Source: Bacteroidota bacterium (lineage in GTDB: Bacteria; Bacteroidota; Rhodothermia; Rhodothermales; Bin80). Taken from it: a stretch of DNA of 49,244 nt. A model generated the notes under the pieces. It ran no database searches. It was not told where the DNA came from and worked only from the letters and a program-made list of their open reading frames with translations. Of this stretch, positions 19,291-28,668 are shown one piece after another (within the stretch, counting starts at the first letter, position 1; each line of letters opens with the position of its first letter). The DNA lies in contig JAPOTE010000090.1 of assembly GCA_026709335.1 (NCBI GenBank), forward strand, positions 1-49,244, written 5' to 3'. The position numbers and the translations under genes were made by a program.

Positions 19291-20151
19291 TCATCTGAGC
19301 TCTTGGCGAACGATTTTTACATGAGTGGTGAGCTTGGAATTCAGCGAGCCATTGAAAATGCCTCGTACAGGAGGAATATCCCTGTAATCCCTCCCAACTG
19401 CAACCTGGATGTGACGTTCATCGCAGTCACCGTCGTTAACAGGATCTACCCCAAACCAGCCTACGTTTGGAAGCCAGCATTCAACCCATGCATGGCTCTC
19501 ACTGCGGCCGCTGGAACTACTGTCTGCTCCAAGGTATCCTGACACGTAACGAGAGGGAATCCCCCAGCTTCGCAATATCGAAAGCATCACGTGGGCATAG
19601 TCTTGACATACGCCTTGACCGCTTTCAAGTATGTGATCAATTGGAGAATTCGCTGTAGTACTTCCAGGCGCGTAAACGAAGGTTGCGCGCAACGCTGTTT
19701 TCAGTTTCTGGATGCTGTTCCATGGAGTGTTTCCTCTCTCAATTCCGAATTTATTCATGAATTGCTTCAATATGGCGGACGAGGGGCGCGCGAAATGGCT
19801 GGGATGAATCATGATCCACTGTTGCGGGGTATTGATATGTGCTTCAAGTGTAGACCAGCTCAAGTCACGAAGAGATTCAGGGAGTGGAGGTCGCGGAACT
19901 ACGACAACATCAGAGATTGCACGGATATGAAGCTCATGATGCGGGTTAAGTCGATCAAAAAAATGCCCGCGATTTCCATAAGGGCCAGTGAAAGTAGTAA
20001 TCGATCCTCCCGGATCCGTGCTGAGCGAAAAGCTGTGAACCAATTGGTGTAGATTCCGAGAGGGTGCCAGAAAGAGAGTAATTACTGATCCGGTTACGGC
20101 ACTTTCGTACGTAAATTTCAACTCGTGAAGTATGGTGTACCGAGTGGTCAT
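19291..20151 (-). CDS. Transglutaminase-like cysteine protease family protein
   Basis: A 286-residue transglutaminase-fold protein with a bacterial N-terminal domain. The catalytic triad is visible: Cys182 in GQGVCQDYAHVML, His220 in ESHAWVE and Asp236 in WFGVDPVND. No signal peptide is present, so it is probably cytoplasmic. Such proteins are usually encoded with a circularly permuted ATP-grasp and an alpha-E protein, exactly as here. Its ATG overlaps the stop codon of the alpha-E gene (ATGA at 20148-20151). The set has been proposed to make or cleave peptide-like amide bonds, but the product is not known. Confidence 0.9.
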   Translation of the reverse strand: MTTRYTILHELKFTYESAVTGSVITLFLAPSRNLHQLVHSFSLSTDPGGSITTFTGPYGNRGHFFDRLNPHHELHIRAISDVVVVPRPPLPESLRDLSWSTLEAHINTPQQWIMIHPSHFARPSSAILKQFMNKFGIERGNTPWNSIQKLKTALRATFVYAPGSTTANSPIDHILESGQGVCQDYAHVMLSILRSWGIPSRYVSGYLGADSSSSGRSESHAWVECWLPNVGWFGVDPVNDGDCDERHIQVAVGRDYRDIPPVRGIFNGSLNSKLTTHVKIVRQELR

Positions 20152-21113
20152 GAGGGTAATCCTTGCTCGAGGGAGTAATCTATGTATTCTGCAAAGATGA
20201 GGTGGTGCAGCTTGTGGCAGTCTTCACCAAAGGCAGATAGAAAATTTTGTGTATCCTCAGGTGCAGCGGATGCATGCGAATTGGCTTCAATTGCTGCAGC
20301 TAAGCGCATTGAGTAGCGATGGGGTGCTTTTCTAGGATATCGACTGCCTGCCGGATCTATGTCTGAGAGCAGATGCTGAACGCGTTGGATCGCAAAGCTC
20401 AGGGAATGTGGAATCTCAGGATTGGAGGTCAGAAATGCCAGTGCATGCCTTGGTTGAATCGCCATGGAGTACGTTCGACAGTATGCCTCGAGAGCAGCGC
20501 ATGCGCGCAACAATCCTGTCCACATTTGAGAATTTTCATTTGAAGGATTCGACCATGCTTTGAGCAGAGCTGTTTGAAGCTGTAGACGCTCTACATAGCG
20601 ACCCAGCTCCAGAAATCGCCAGGCGTGATTCCTGGACATCATCGATTCAATGATTCCGGATAAAAGCCTGAATCGATCAATGACCCCGGCTGGCAGCCTC
20701 TCAGGCCCTTGGGTCCAATGCTCTGCAAAGTCGCAATCACGCAGCCAAAAAAAGCCATCATTGAGGCAGGTCCATACCCGGACAGGTAGCCAGGGACGAA
20801 GTTGCTTCGCATTATCGCGGGCATGGGTCCAACTCTGGATAATTGCGTTTGGGTTTTCCGTGTCCTCAATCAGGTAAGCAGCAAGTGCAAAGGCATTGGC
20901 AATTATATAGGCCTCCGCATTGTCGGCATCTTGGAGAGGAACAGGAGAAGGATATCCAAGGGCATCATACAAGACTTGCCAGCCATGTGCGAGCACATCG
21001 GCCGGTGTATCCACGAGGCGTCCAAGTTGATAGTTCAATAGGCGCGCTGTGTGCTCACCGCGCTCGAAATATCGGCCCATCCAGTAAAAATCCGCAGCGG
21101 CTCTAGCCAGCAT
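20148..21113 (-). CDS. Alpha-E domain protein (DUF403)
   Basis: The frame is open from 21269, but the ATG at 21113 gives the normal family N terminus (MLARAAADFYWMGRYFERGEH in two parts) and a 321-residue protein, the typical length. The all-helical alpha-E family always occurs with circularly permuted ATP-grasp proteins, and no independent activity has been shown. The chosen start lies inside the end of the ATP-grasp gene (11-base overlap), and its stop overlaps the start of the transglutaminase gene, so all three are translationally coupled. Residues of the conserved helices, such as RNHAWRFLELGRYVERLQ, are intact. Confidence 0.9.
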   Translation of the reverse strand: MLARAAADFYWMGRYFERGEHTARLLNYQLGRLVDTPADVLAHGWQVLYDALGYPSPVPLQDADNAEAYIIANAFALAAYLIEDTENPNAIIQSWTHARDNAKQLRPWLPVRVWTCLNDGFFWLRDCDFAEHWTQGPERLPAGVIDRFRLLSGIIESMMSRNHAWRFLELGRYVERLQLQTALLKAWSNPSNENSQMWTGLLRACAALEAYCRTYSMAIQPRHALAFLTSNPEIPHSLSFAIQRVQHLLSDIDPAGSRYPRKAPHRYSMRLAAAIEANSHASAAPEDTQNFLSAFGEDCHKLHHLIFAEYIDYSLEQGLPS

Positions 21114-22659
21114 TACACTCCTCCTCTTCATTGATGACCCATAAATCCTTGCAACCACCACCCTGACTAGAGTTGACCACCAAACTTCCCTCGCGGAGTG
21201 CAACGCGGCATAATCCCCCGGGCGCGATCCAGGTTTCTGTTCTTCCCTGTAATACAAAAGGACGAACATCTACGTGTCGTGGCACCAGTTTCCCGTCAAT
21301 AAAGCATGCTGCACGAGAAAGCGCGAGCGTTGGCTGGGAAATGAAATTCGTCGGGTCAATTCGGAGCCGTTCAGTAAATCTCTCTTTCTCCTTTTGTGAT
21401 GCATGCGGTCCCACCAACATCCCATATCCCCCTGATCCTCCAACTTCTTTCACCACCAGGTTATCAAGGTTTTCCAATGTGTAAGCTAACCCCTCGGGGG
21501 TTCGGCAGAGATATGTTTCAACATTAGAGAGAATCGGTTCCTCAGCGAGGAAATATCGAATAAGGTCAGGTACATAGGCATACAGTGCCTTATCATCCGC
21601 TACTCCAGTGCCTGGAGCATTGGCGATAACAACGTTGCCTACCCTGTAGGCATGGAAGAGTCCAGGTACTCCTAATAGGGAATCACTTCGAAAAGTAACA
21701 GGGTCGATAAAGTCGTCATCCACCCTTCGGTAAATTACATCAACTCTCTTGAGTCCTGCGACCGTTCTCATGAATACCATGCCATCGTGTACAACCAAGT
21801 CGCGACCTTCAACAAGTTCGGCACCCATCTCTCCTGCGAGAAATGCATGTTCGTAATAAGCTGAATTGTATTGACCGGGAGTCAATATTGCGATGTTTGG
21901 ACTTTGTGTCCAGGTTACCAGAGAAGCCAGCTGGGAATAAAGCTGCTCCGGGTAGGGAAGAACCTCCCGTACATGATGTGCCCGGTATAGTCTGGGCATT
22001 GCACGTTTGATCGCAGCTCGGCAGGAGAGCATATAAGAGACACCGGATGGCACACGTAGATTATCTTCAAGAACAGCAAATCCATCATGCGTACGGACAA
22101 TATCGGTACCACAAATAGATACATAGATATCGTGAGGAACTTTGGTACCCACCATTTCCATACGGTATTGTGGACATCCAAAAACCAAATCTTGGGGCAC
22201 AATACCGTCACGCAACGATCGCCCTTCGTGGTAAATATCCTTCAGGAACAGATTGAGCGTGTGCAAGCGCTGGCGAAGTCCCTGGTCAATATGATCCCAT
22301 TCAGATGCAGTAAGGATTCGTGGCACACAGTCAATCGGAATAATTTGCTCAGTTACATCTTTTTGCCCGATGACTGTGAAGGTAATTCCCTCATGAAGAA
22401 ACCGTCTTCGAACGCCGTCTTGAAGCTGTATCAACTGCTCTATTTTGGCATTGTTGAGTGCCGTTCCCATTTTTTCTGCCACCGAGCGCAATGTTCCATT
22501 ACCGTGAAACATCTCATCACGAAAACGGCTTTCTATCGCATAATCAGAAAAGCTACCCGAGCCGGCAACAGCGGTATCAGCAATGTTGGACCTTATGTGA
22601 TCAAAGGGGAGGTGGAGCATAGTACCCAAATTGCGGGGAGGAGCGTTGCCGTCAGGCAC
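21103..22659 (-). CDS. Circularly permuted type 2 ATP-grasp protein (DUF404/DUF407)
   Basis: A 518-residue ATP-grasp-type ligase with circularly permuted domain order. Motifs include VFGCPQYRMEMVG, VLEDNLRVPSGVSYML, the nucleotide-binding ILTPGQYNSAYYEHAFLA region and VVKEVGGSGGYGML, which carries the glycine-rich loop. The family is expected to form an amide bond at the expense of ATP; the substrate is unknown. It heads the three-gene operon with alpha-E and transglutaminase proteins. The first ATG at 22659 is used; the conserved N terminus starts some 35 residues in, so a slightly later start cannot be excluded. Confidence 0.9.
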   Translation of the reverse strand: MPDGNAPPRNLGTMLHLPFDHIRSNIADTAVAGSGSFSDYAIESRFRDEMFHGNGTLRSVAEKMGTALNNAKIEQLIQLQDGVRRRFLHEGITFTVIGQKDVTEQIIPIDCVPRILTASEWDHIDQGLRQRLHTLNLFLKDIYHEGRSLRDGIVPQDLVFGCPQYRMEMVGTKVPHDIYVSICGTDIVRTHDGFAVLEDNLRVPSGVSYMLSCRAAIKRAMPRLYRAHHVREVLPYPEQLYSQLASLVTWTQSPNIAILTPGQYNSAYYEHAFLAGEMGAELVEGRDLVVHDGMVFMRTVAGLKRVDVIYRRVDDDFIDPVTFRSDSLLGVPGLFHAYRVGNVVIANAPGTGVADDKALYAYVPDLIRYFLAEEPILSNVETYLCRTPEGLAYTLENLDNLVVKEVGGSGGYGMLVGPHASQKEKERFTERLRIDPTNFISQPTLALSRAACFIDGKLVPRHVDVRPFVLQGRTETWIAPGGLCRVALREGSLVVNSSQGGGCKDLWVINEEEECNAG

Positions 22660-23394
22660 TCCAATGATCCGTCAAATGAATATGTGAACTAATCACGTAT
22701 ACAATTCCATAGGTATGGTCACCGTCGCTGGCATATCCGTTTTCGGATCCACCCACTACCTCGCTGAAAATTACAGTGATTCAGAGTTCAATATCATGCA
22801 ATTGAAGATACTGATTCCTGAGCAAAACCAGGTCATTTTAGCCTGTAAGTGACCTTAAATTGAGATTGCGCCCTGATTTTCTACGGATTATCTGAGTTTT
22901 TTCGTGAAAAAATCAGATACAAAATTCTTGTGTTGTGGGCGGGAAAGCTTCGCATATTCCCGTGTTTTATTCAACTTGGTTCAATTCGATATGTATATCT
23001 GAACTCGATTCAAACACCTCAAAAATGTCCTCCATTCCTTAGGGTATACTCTTTGGGAATCCTGTCGTTGACGGAATTTCTCGACAGGGCACCGTTCCTT
23101 AATCTCAGTAAGAGGTCTGTAATTCCTGCTATGAGATCTAAAGAACAATGAACCGCATTCACCAAACGGGTGAGGTCGCCAGAAAGACGAACCGTTCTGC
23201 CTTTTTCAGAGGAAAATGAAGATTTTTAGAACACGGGCCACGAGATTGCAGAGAAGCCTCTGGAGACGAAAGATGAGATCCAGAAAAAAGTCAAAGGGTC
23301 ATCAGAAGTGGCCGGTTTGGGGCATGGTTGAGTACCATTTTCGACCCAAAAAAGGGATCTGCACCATATCATGAGAGGATTCCAAGCCGGGGTA
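22660..23394. other. 735-bp intergenic region with a long A/T-rich hairpin
   Basis: The region separates two minus-strand genes and should hold the promoter of the ATP-grasp operon in its left part. A stem with arms starting TATCTGA and ending TCAGATA, about 14 pairs with one bulge, lies at 22889-22919. It may terminate the TIM-barrel gene transcript, though it is ~475 bases past that stop. Short open frames here show no recognisable similarity. Confidence 0.45.
22889..22919. terminator. Possible bidirectional terminator hairpin
   Basis: TATCTGA and TCAGATA close a stem that continues through a T-run on one arm and an A-run on the other, with a tiny GT-containing loop. The A/T tracts would give a U-rich stretch within the transcript on either strand. 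No gene ends immediately beside it, which lowers confidence. Confidence 0.35.
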
Positions 23395-24315
23395 CTATTC
23401 TTCCATCTCAGCCATGAGCGTTTCGTGGACGGCCTCTAAGGCAGCCTTCACTTCCAGGATCCCCTCCACTTCTCGGTCTTTCGGGCCATGTTCAATACCG
23501 AAGTATCCATTGTAGCCGGCATCCAGAACAATCCGTGTCATCCGCTCATAATCTAGCGGGAGGTTATTGCCATTATCATCAAAGACCGTGGTCTTCACAC
23601 TCACTCCGGTTGCATAGGGCATGAGTTCCTCCACTCCGCGATAGGAATCATAGGTTGTTTCTTGATCAATGCGGAAGTTTCCGAAGTCCGGGAGTGTTCC
23701 GGCCCGTGGGTGATCCGCCATTTTAATCGTATCGGCAAGCCATTTGCCATTGCTTGAATACCCGCCGTGGTTTTCGATGATGATATGCAGCCCGTGCTGC
23801 TCTCCAAATTCACAGAGCTGGTGCATTCCATCTGCGACCAGTTTCATTTGCTCCTCATAGCTACCTTTACTGTAACCATTGACCCGAATGGAGTGACAGC
23901 CTAGGTGTTTGGCTGCAGTTACCCACTTGAAATGTCGCTCGACAGATTCGCGCCGGAGCGCATCATCAGGATCTCCCAAGTTCCCTTCACCGTCACACAT
24001 AATGAGAATACTCGTCGCGTCTAAATCATCAGCACGTTTTTTCATTTCATTCAGGTAATCGGTGTCCTCAGCTTTGTCTTTGAAGAACTGATTCACGTAT
24101 TCCAGACCCAGAATTCCATTTTCTGCGGCAATAGAGGCAAAATCCAGGTTGTCAATTTTACCGTCAAAAATTGAGCGATGAAGAGACCACTGAGCCAGTG
24201 ATATTTTGAATAATTCTTTTCGGGGGGCACGGGTACCCCAAGAAGGAACAACAAAAGGGAGCGTGGCAGCAGCCAAGGCGCCCGTTCTCAAAAAATTTCG
24301 ACGAGATGTACGCAT
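23395..24315 (-). CDS. Sugar phosphate isomerase/epimerase-like TIM barrel, Tat signal
   Basis: A 306-residue AP-endonuclease-2-type TIM barrel (xylose isomerase-like superfamily; hydroxypyruvate isomerase and tagatose epimerase relatives). A Tat signal is present (SRRNFLRTGALAA), which is common for the many exported copies in Bacteroidota and Rhodothermota. Metal-binding Glu residues are likely in IIIENHGGYSS and GIEHGPKD. It probably isomerises or epimerises a keto-sugar. It lies 18 bases downstream of the ThuA-sugar dehydrogenase gene, so the two are likely co-transcribed. Confidence 0.87.
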   Translation of the reverse strand: MRTSRRNFLRTGALAAATLPFVVPSWGTRAPRKELFKISLAQWSLHRSIFDGKIDNLDFASIAAENGILGLEYVNQFFKDKAEDTDYLNEMKKRADDLDATSILIMCDGEGNLGDPDDALRRESVERHFKWVTAAKHLGCHSIRVNGYSKGSYEEQMKLVADGMHQLCEFGEQHGLHIIIENHGGYSSNGKWLADTIKMADHPRAGTLPDFGNFRIDQETTYDSYRGVEELMPYATGVSVKTTVFDDNGNNLPLDYERMTRIVLDAGYNGYFGIEHGPKDREVEGILEVKAALEAVHETLMAEMEE

Positions 24316-24333
24316 GGGTTTACAGTTTTATGG

Positions 24334-27186
24334 TTAATACTTGAGACCAATCCCCTCAAACCGAATCCAGTCGAGTTCCAGGGTTGCATCCTCTTCTACA
24401 GACGTAAAGGTAAGCATCAGCGTAATAGAATTCGCATTCACGGAAATTGGAATGGATATTTCACGCCAGTTATCATAAGCTCCGGCCGCCAGAGATTCCA
24501 TTCCAGGAAAGTCTTCAGGTACATCAGCGACACTAATTGCCTGATATGGAGTTACGGGCTCACCCGTATCGGGAGAGACGTCTATCATAGTCAATACCGA
24601 ATCACTATTATTCGCAGCAAACTCAAGAGTGCCGCTTCCAGTTGCCCGAAAGCGTAGCGTCAGGCCATCAATTCCATGAAAATTCACAGGTTCATACATC
24701 AACTGAGATCCATTTTCAAGTGGCATCAAACTTAGTACGGAGCTTCTCCAGTGTTTGCTTGCCGGGTGGGTGGAATAAGTGACTCGAGTAGAGTTTACCA
24801 CGTGAGAGACATGCTCAGCTTCCTTGAGGCGCGGTTGCATTTTGATTACATGACAGGAAGTATCCAGACACGTTTTGACGAGGGCAAACCGGTCTACATA
24901 ATGTATTTCCGGGGTAGGTGGAAAATTCTGCGTGATGGAAAATTCTCCCTGTGCCCCAGAATAGGTAGCCAAAGGAATGGGAGATGTATCAACTCCACTG
25001 TATAGATGGACAGATGTTTCGTTGGAGCGTGCCTGATCATGTACTGCAACGCGGTAGCTATAGGTTGAATCAAAATCAAAAATTCCGCCATCGGGGGGCC
25101 ACTCCAGGCTGAGCGGCAATGCTGTTGATGGTGATTCAGGGCTGATCGGTTCTGGTGGTCCCGCAGAACCGTAGTAGTCCAGTCGAACCAACTGCGCGTT
25201 TGCATTGCTTCCCCAGAACAAATCTCCCCATTCTACGATGTATAATCTGCCGTCCGGTCCTACTTCAATGTCCATCGGGCGGATGTAGTCATTTCCGGGG
25301 AGAAACGGGTCTATTTCCAGGATGGCTCCATCCTGATCGAGGGTGATGATTTGAACCCAGTTTCGCATCCATTCATAAATCATGACTTTTCCATCGTAAT
25401 AGGGGGGAAACGCAGTGTCGGATATATTCTCATGATCAATGCGGAAGGCAGGTCCTGCCATGGGATTGATTCCGCCAGCTCCAAGTTCAGGGTATTCGTC
25501 ACTGGGACCATAGTAGTAGCGAATCCATGCAGGAAGCGCCGGAGGAAGCTCGCGTGCGCCTGTATTGTAGGCGGATTCATTGACCGGGTTCGCCGCATCC
25601 GGCACTATATAATCCTGTTCTGCAAGATGATAGTGTGTATAGGGATTGTTGTAGCCAGTAAAGTATGGCCATCCATAAAAACCGGGTTTCTTTGCCTGAT
25701 TGAATTCATCCCAGCTGTCTATCAGCCCTGGTCCAATATCTCCCCAATAGATCCAACCGGTGGAATCATCAATAGAAATCCTGAATGGATTTCGATGGCC
25801 CATAGAATAAATTTCTCCGCGGTGCAGAGAGTCCGCCTGAAACAGGTTGCCGTCGGGAATTGAGTAGGTCCCGTCCGGTTCGGGGCGGATTCTGATAATC
25901 TTGCCTCGCAGATCATTTGTATTGGAAGCCGTGCGGCCTTGATCTGACATCCGTCGCAAATCCGGGTCAGGTGAATTACGATCTCCCCCGGAATTATCTC
26001 CGGTAGACAGATACAAAAGTCCATCTTTATCAAACTGGATTGAGCCGGCGGAATGACAGCATTTGACGCGCTGGACCGGGATTTCCAGCAATGGAATTTC
26101 ACTGTCCATGTCCATCATATGACCATCGTATACGAATCGTGACAGACGGTTGACATCCGACTCATCAGAAATCACAGAATAATAGATGTAGACCCAGGAG
26201 TTCTCGTCAAAATTTGGATCCAGAGCTAACCCCAGAAGGCCGTCTTCAATTTTCTTGTCCACTGGTAGCCATCCGATCACGCGCATGGCATGGGTGTCTG
26301 GTTCCCAGATTTTGATTCCCCCTGCCCATTCAACAATAAACACTCGCCCATCTGAGGTGATATCTATCTCCATGGGATCAGTCAGCTCACTTGTGAGGAG
26401 TACTTCATTATAAGCTGATGCAAGGGTCGCGGTTACATCTGCCTCCACTGCTGCGGCTGCCCATTCAATTCCACCCAACAGATGAGAGCGCATATAGGGG
26501 TCTTCGTAACTTTCCACTGTATGTCCAAGTCCGGTGTACCATGCACGCCCTCCGTCATAGTGATGAGCCCATGCGATTGGATGATCGTCCCCCATGACTC
26601 CTCCTTCGTAAGAAGATTCCTTGAGTACAGCGAGCACATGTACATTGGCTCTGGGGTTGATGTTATAATTGTACCATTCGTCCGTGTGATTCCAAAGCAG
26701 GGGAAGATCTTTGGTTGATGGATGGCGGCGATCGGTCACGATAATATCTGCGGGCTGTACATCGGCGTGAGAGGAAGAATATGCGCCTACTAAGCCACCA
26801 TACCATTCCCAGTCGTATTCGGTATCTGTAGCAGCATGAACGCCAACCCATCCTCCACCCGCCTGAATGTAGGACATCATTGCCTCTTCTTGGTCTGCAT
26901 CAAGTATATCCAGTGTTGTATTTAAGAATACGATCGCCTGATAGTGTTCCAAAGAGTCGGAATGAAAGTAATCTGCATTTTCAGTTGCGAAGACTCCAAA
27001 ATTATTTTCTGCTCCAAGCTTTTTGATGGTTTCCGTGCCTGTTTCAATGGAATTACGGCGAAGCCCCTCTGTCTTGGAGAAAACGAGAATTTCATAGCGG
27101 TGCTGACCAACTGCCTCAGTGGCATCAAAGTTAATGATGGTAAAGGCGATCAATCCTGCAAGGCATGCCCGAATCGTGTGTTGCAT
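24334..27186 (-). CDS. ThuA - PQQ-type sugar dehydrogenase - CBM-like fusion
   Basis: The frame is open from 27408, but the ATG at 27186 gives a clear signal peptide (MQHTIRACLAGLIAF and onward) and 950 residues. Residues ~33-245 are a ThuA domain (trehalose-utilisation, glutamine-amidotransferase-like; AGGGWVGVHAATDTEYDW). Residues ~260-690 are a soluble glucose/sorbosone dehydrogenase-type propeller (FDKDGLLYLSTGDNSGGDRN; GHRNPFRISID). The C-terminal ~170 residues are a jellyroll that resembles CBM6 domains (DNWREISIPISV; ATLELDWIRFEG). Related Bacteroidota proteins often carry a cytochrome c domain, which is absent here. It probably oxidises a periplasmic sugar with PQQ as cofactor; the ThuA part may act on the keto-sugar. 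The TIM-barrel gene follows closely. Confidence 0.88.
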   Translation of the reverse strand: MQHTIRACLAGLIAFTIINFDATEAVGQHRYEILVFSKTEGLRRNSIETGTETIKKLGAENNFGVFATENADYFHSDSLEHYQAIVFLNTTLDILDADQEEAMMSYIQAGGGWVGVHAATDTEYDWEWYGGLVGAYSSSHADVQPADIIVTDRRHPSTKDLPLLWNHTDEWYNYNINPRANVHVLAVLKESSYEGGVMGDDHPIAWAHHYDGGRAWYTGLGHTVESYEDPYMRSHLLGGIEWAAAAVEADVTATLASAYNEVLLTSELTDPMEIDITSDGRVFIVEWAGGIKIWEPDTHAMRVIGWLPVDKKIEDGLLGLALDPNFDENSWVYIYYSVISDESDVNRLSRFVYDGHMMDMDSEIPLLEIPVQRVKCCHSAGSIQFDKDGLLYLSTGDNSGGDRNSPDPDLRRMSDQGRTASNTNDLRGKIIRIRPEPDGTYSIPDGNLFQADSLHRGEIYSMGHRNPFRISIDDSTGWIYWGDIGPGLIDSWDEFNQAKKPGFYGWPYFTGYNNPYTHYHLAEQDYIVPDAANPVNESAYNTGARELPPALPAWIRYYYGPSDEYPELGAGGINPMAGPAFRIDHENISDTAFPPYYDGKVMIYEWMRNWVQIITLDQDGAILEIDPFLPGNDYIRPMDIEVGPDGRLYIVEWGDLFWGSNANAQLVRLDYYGSAGPPEPISPESPSTALPLSLEWPPDGGIFDFDSTYSYRVAVHDQARSNETSVHLYSGVDTSPIPLATYSGAQGEFSITQNFPPTPEIHYVDRFALVKTCLDTSCHVIKMQPRLKEAEHVSHVVNSTRVTYSTHPASKHWRSSVLSLMPLENGSQLMYEPVNFHGIDGLTLRFRATGSGTLEFAANNSDSVLTMIDVSPDTGEPVTPYQAISVADVPEDFPGMESLAAGAYDNWREISIPISVNANSITLMLTFTSVEEDATLELDWIRFEGIGLKY

Positions 27187-27597
27187 ACTAGTAAGTTTGG
27201 AAATTATGAAGGGCTTATATATTGATAGATTCAATGAAAAAAAAAGAACGCATGTCTCGTGTCTCTTACTCAATTTACTCATTAGACCGTTATATGCATG
27301 CACAAAACTCTTTATCTGGATCTGGATGCCCACATGCACGCTTGTCATTCGCGGGAATGAATCCATCCTGCCGAGGCTTAGAATTCCGGCTGCTGTGCTA
27401 CAGACCATAACAAAGTAAAGCGCAGAAGCCTGACCTTGTCAAAGCGTATGGATTAGTCTATTGCACAAATTTCACGAGTGCAAAAAGGGGTGCAGGAAGA
27501 TCAAGGATGTTGATGAGAAAAGTTTATCTGAGTCCTTGTGAGAAATTTGCAGAATATTCAGCTGGAGGTGATACACTCAATTGATTCAGAGGAGATT
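27187..27597. other. 411-bp intergenic region
   Basis: This stretch lies upstream of the ThuA fusion and downstream of the lactonase, all minus strand. TATATAA-like sequence near 27210-27220 could be part of a promoter for the ThuA gene. A short inverted repeat TTGCAC/GTGCAA is at 27461-27483. No gene is recognisable; the codons upstream of 27186 are not conserved-looking. Confidence 0.35.
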
Positions 27598-28668
27598 CTA
27601 TTCCAAATCCACGATCTGTATGCAGACGGGGCTGGGTATATTGATAATTTGAGTCGGGTCGCCCAGATGACCTGTTTTCTTGTTGATCGGGAACACGACT
27701 AAAGTATCTGAGTCCTGATTGGCAGCAATTAAGAACTCTCCGCGTGGATCCAGGGCAAAATTTCGTGGGGTTCTCCCATGTGTGGAAAACCACGCAGTGT
27801 CTGTCAATTCCCCGCTGTTTTCAGCAATTTGGAAACAGGCAATTCCGGAAATTTCGCGCAATGATGCATAGAGAAAGCGCCCAGATGGGTGGGCATGGAT
27901 ATCTGCACCGGACCGGGGTCCTGTATATCCCTCGGGGAGAGCGTCAGTTGTACGCAGAACTTCTGAATGCCCATTTTCCCAAGAAAGAAATGAGATGGAA
28001 GAATCCAACTCATTCAGCACATAATATCCCATCCCCGAAGGATGAAACGTTAGATGACGCGGTCCTGCCCCCGCGTGAATTTTTATAGCTTCTCCCGCAA
28101 GTACCAAGCTCCTGTTTTCCCTGTTGAGATGATAGATATACACCTCATCGGTGCCTAAGTCTGGAACGAGGCAGTATTTTCCGGTTGGATCCGGGACAAT
28201 AGCATGAGGGTGGGGGGATTTCTGGCGTACGGAATTTGGTCCTGATCCGGTATGCTGCATATATGAAGCAATTTGCCCTATGTCCCCGTCCTCGGCCAGA
28301 TGAATTGCAGTCACTGATCCACCAACGTAATTCGCAATCAGGAGGAGATGATCCGTAACACTGATATAGCATGGAGCACCACCCCGAGTGCCTAGATGAT
28401 GGAGCGCCTCGAGTGTATTAGAATCTGAATCCCATGCCCAGGGTTGCACGGCTCCCTGGCGGAGCCCTCCATATTCAAGGCTTTCACTCACCGCGTAGAG
28501 TCGGTGCCGGATAGGATCTATGGTCAGGAATGAAGGGTTTGGCAAGCCACGAAATGCCCTTTCCGGTCGAAGCATTCCTTCATTGAGAGAATAGACATAA
28601 ATCCCAGCTCCCCGTCCGTTCACATGCGGAAGTCGCTCTGTATATGTACCAACAAATACGGTTGCCAT
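27598..28668 (-). CDS. 6-phosphogluconolactonase-like lactonase (YbhE/Pgl family beta-propeller)
   Basis: A 356-residue seven-bladed propeller of the lactonase family; E. coli Pgl hydrolyses 6-phosphogluconolactone in the oxidative pentose phosphate and Entner-Doudoroff routes. Typical repeats and motifs include PNPSFLTIDPIRHRLYAVSE near residue 44, SPHPHAIVPDPTGKYCLVPDLG and GAGPRHLTFHPSGMGYYVLNE. There is no signal peptide, which suggests cytoplasmic action. The ATG at 28668 overlaps the TGA of the upstream GarR-like gene (TGATG), so a TTG one codon earlier is less likely. A KDPG aldolase further along the window fits an Entner-Doudoroff role. Confidence 0.88.
   Translation of the reverse strand: MATVFVGTYTERLPHVNGRGAGIYVYSLNEGMLRPERAFRGLPNPSFLTIDPIRHRLYAVSESLEYGGLRQGAVQPWAWDSDSNTLEALHHLGTRGGAPCYISVTDHLLLIANYVGGSVTAIHLAEDGDIGQIASYMQHTGSGPNSVRQKSPHPHAIVPDPTGKYCLVPDLGTDEVYIYHLNRENRSLVLAGEAIKIHAGAGPRHLTFHPSGMGYYVLNELDSSISFLSWENGHSEVLRTTDALPEGYTGPRSGADIHAHPSGRFLYASLREISGIACFQIAENSGELTDTAWFSTHGRTPRNFALDPRGEFLIAANQDSDTLVVFPINKKTGHLGDPTQIINIPSPVCIQIVDLE

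Noticed and set aside
22930-23151. 73-codon plus-strand frame in a long gap
   Set aside because: No similarity or start signal; composition matches intergenic DNA.
24334-27186. CLDTSCH in the ThuA fusion as a possible haem site
   Set aside because: The spacing is CxxxxCH, not CxxCH, and no cytochrome fold surrounds it.
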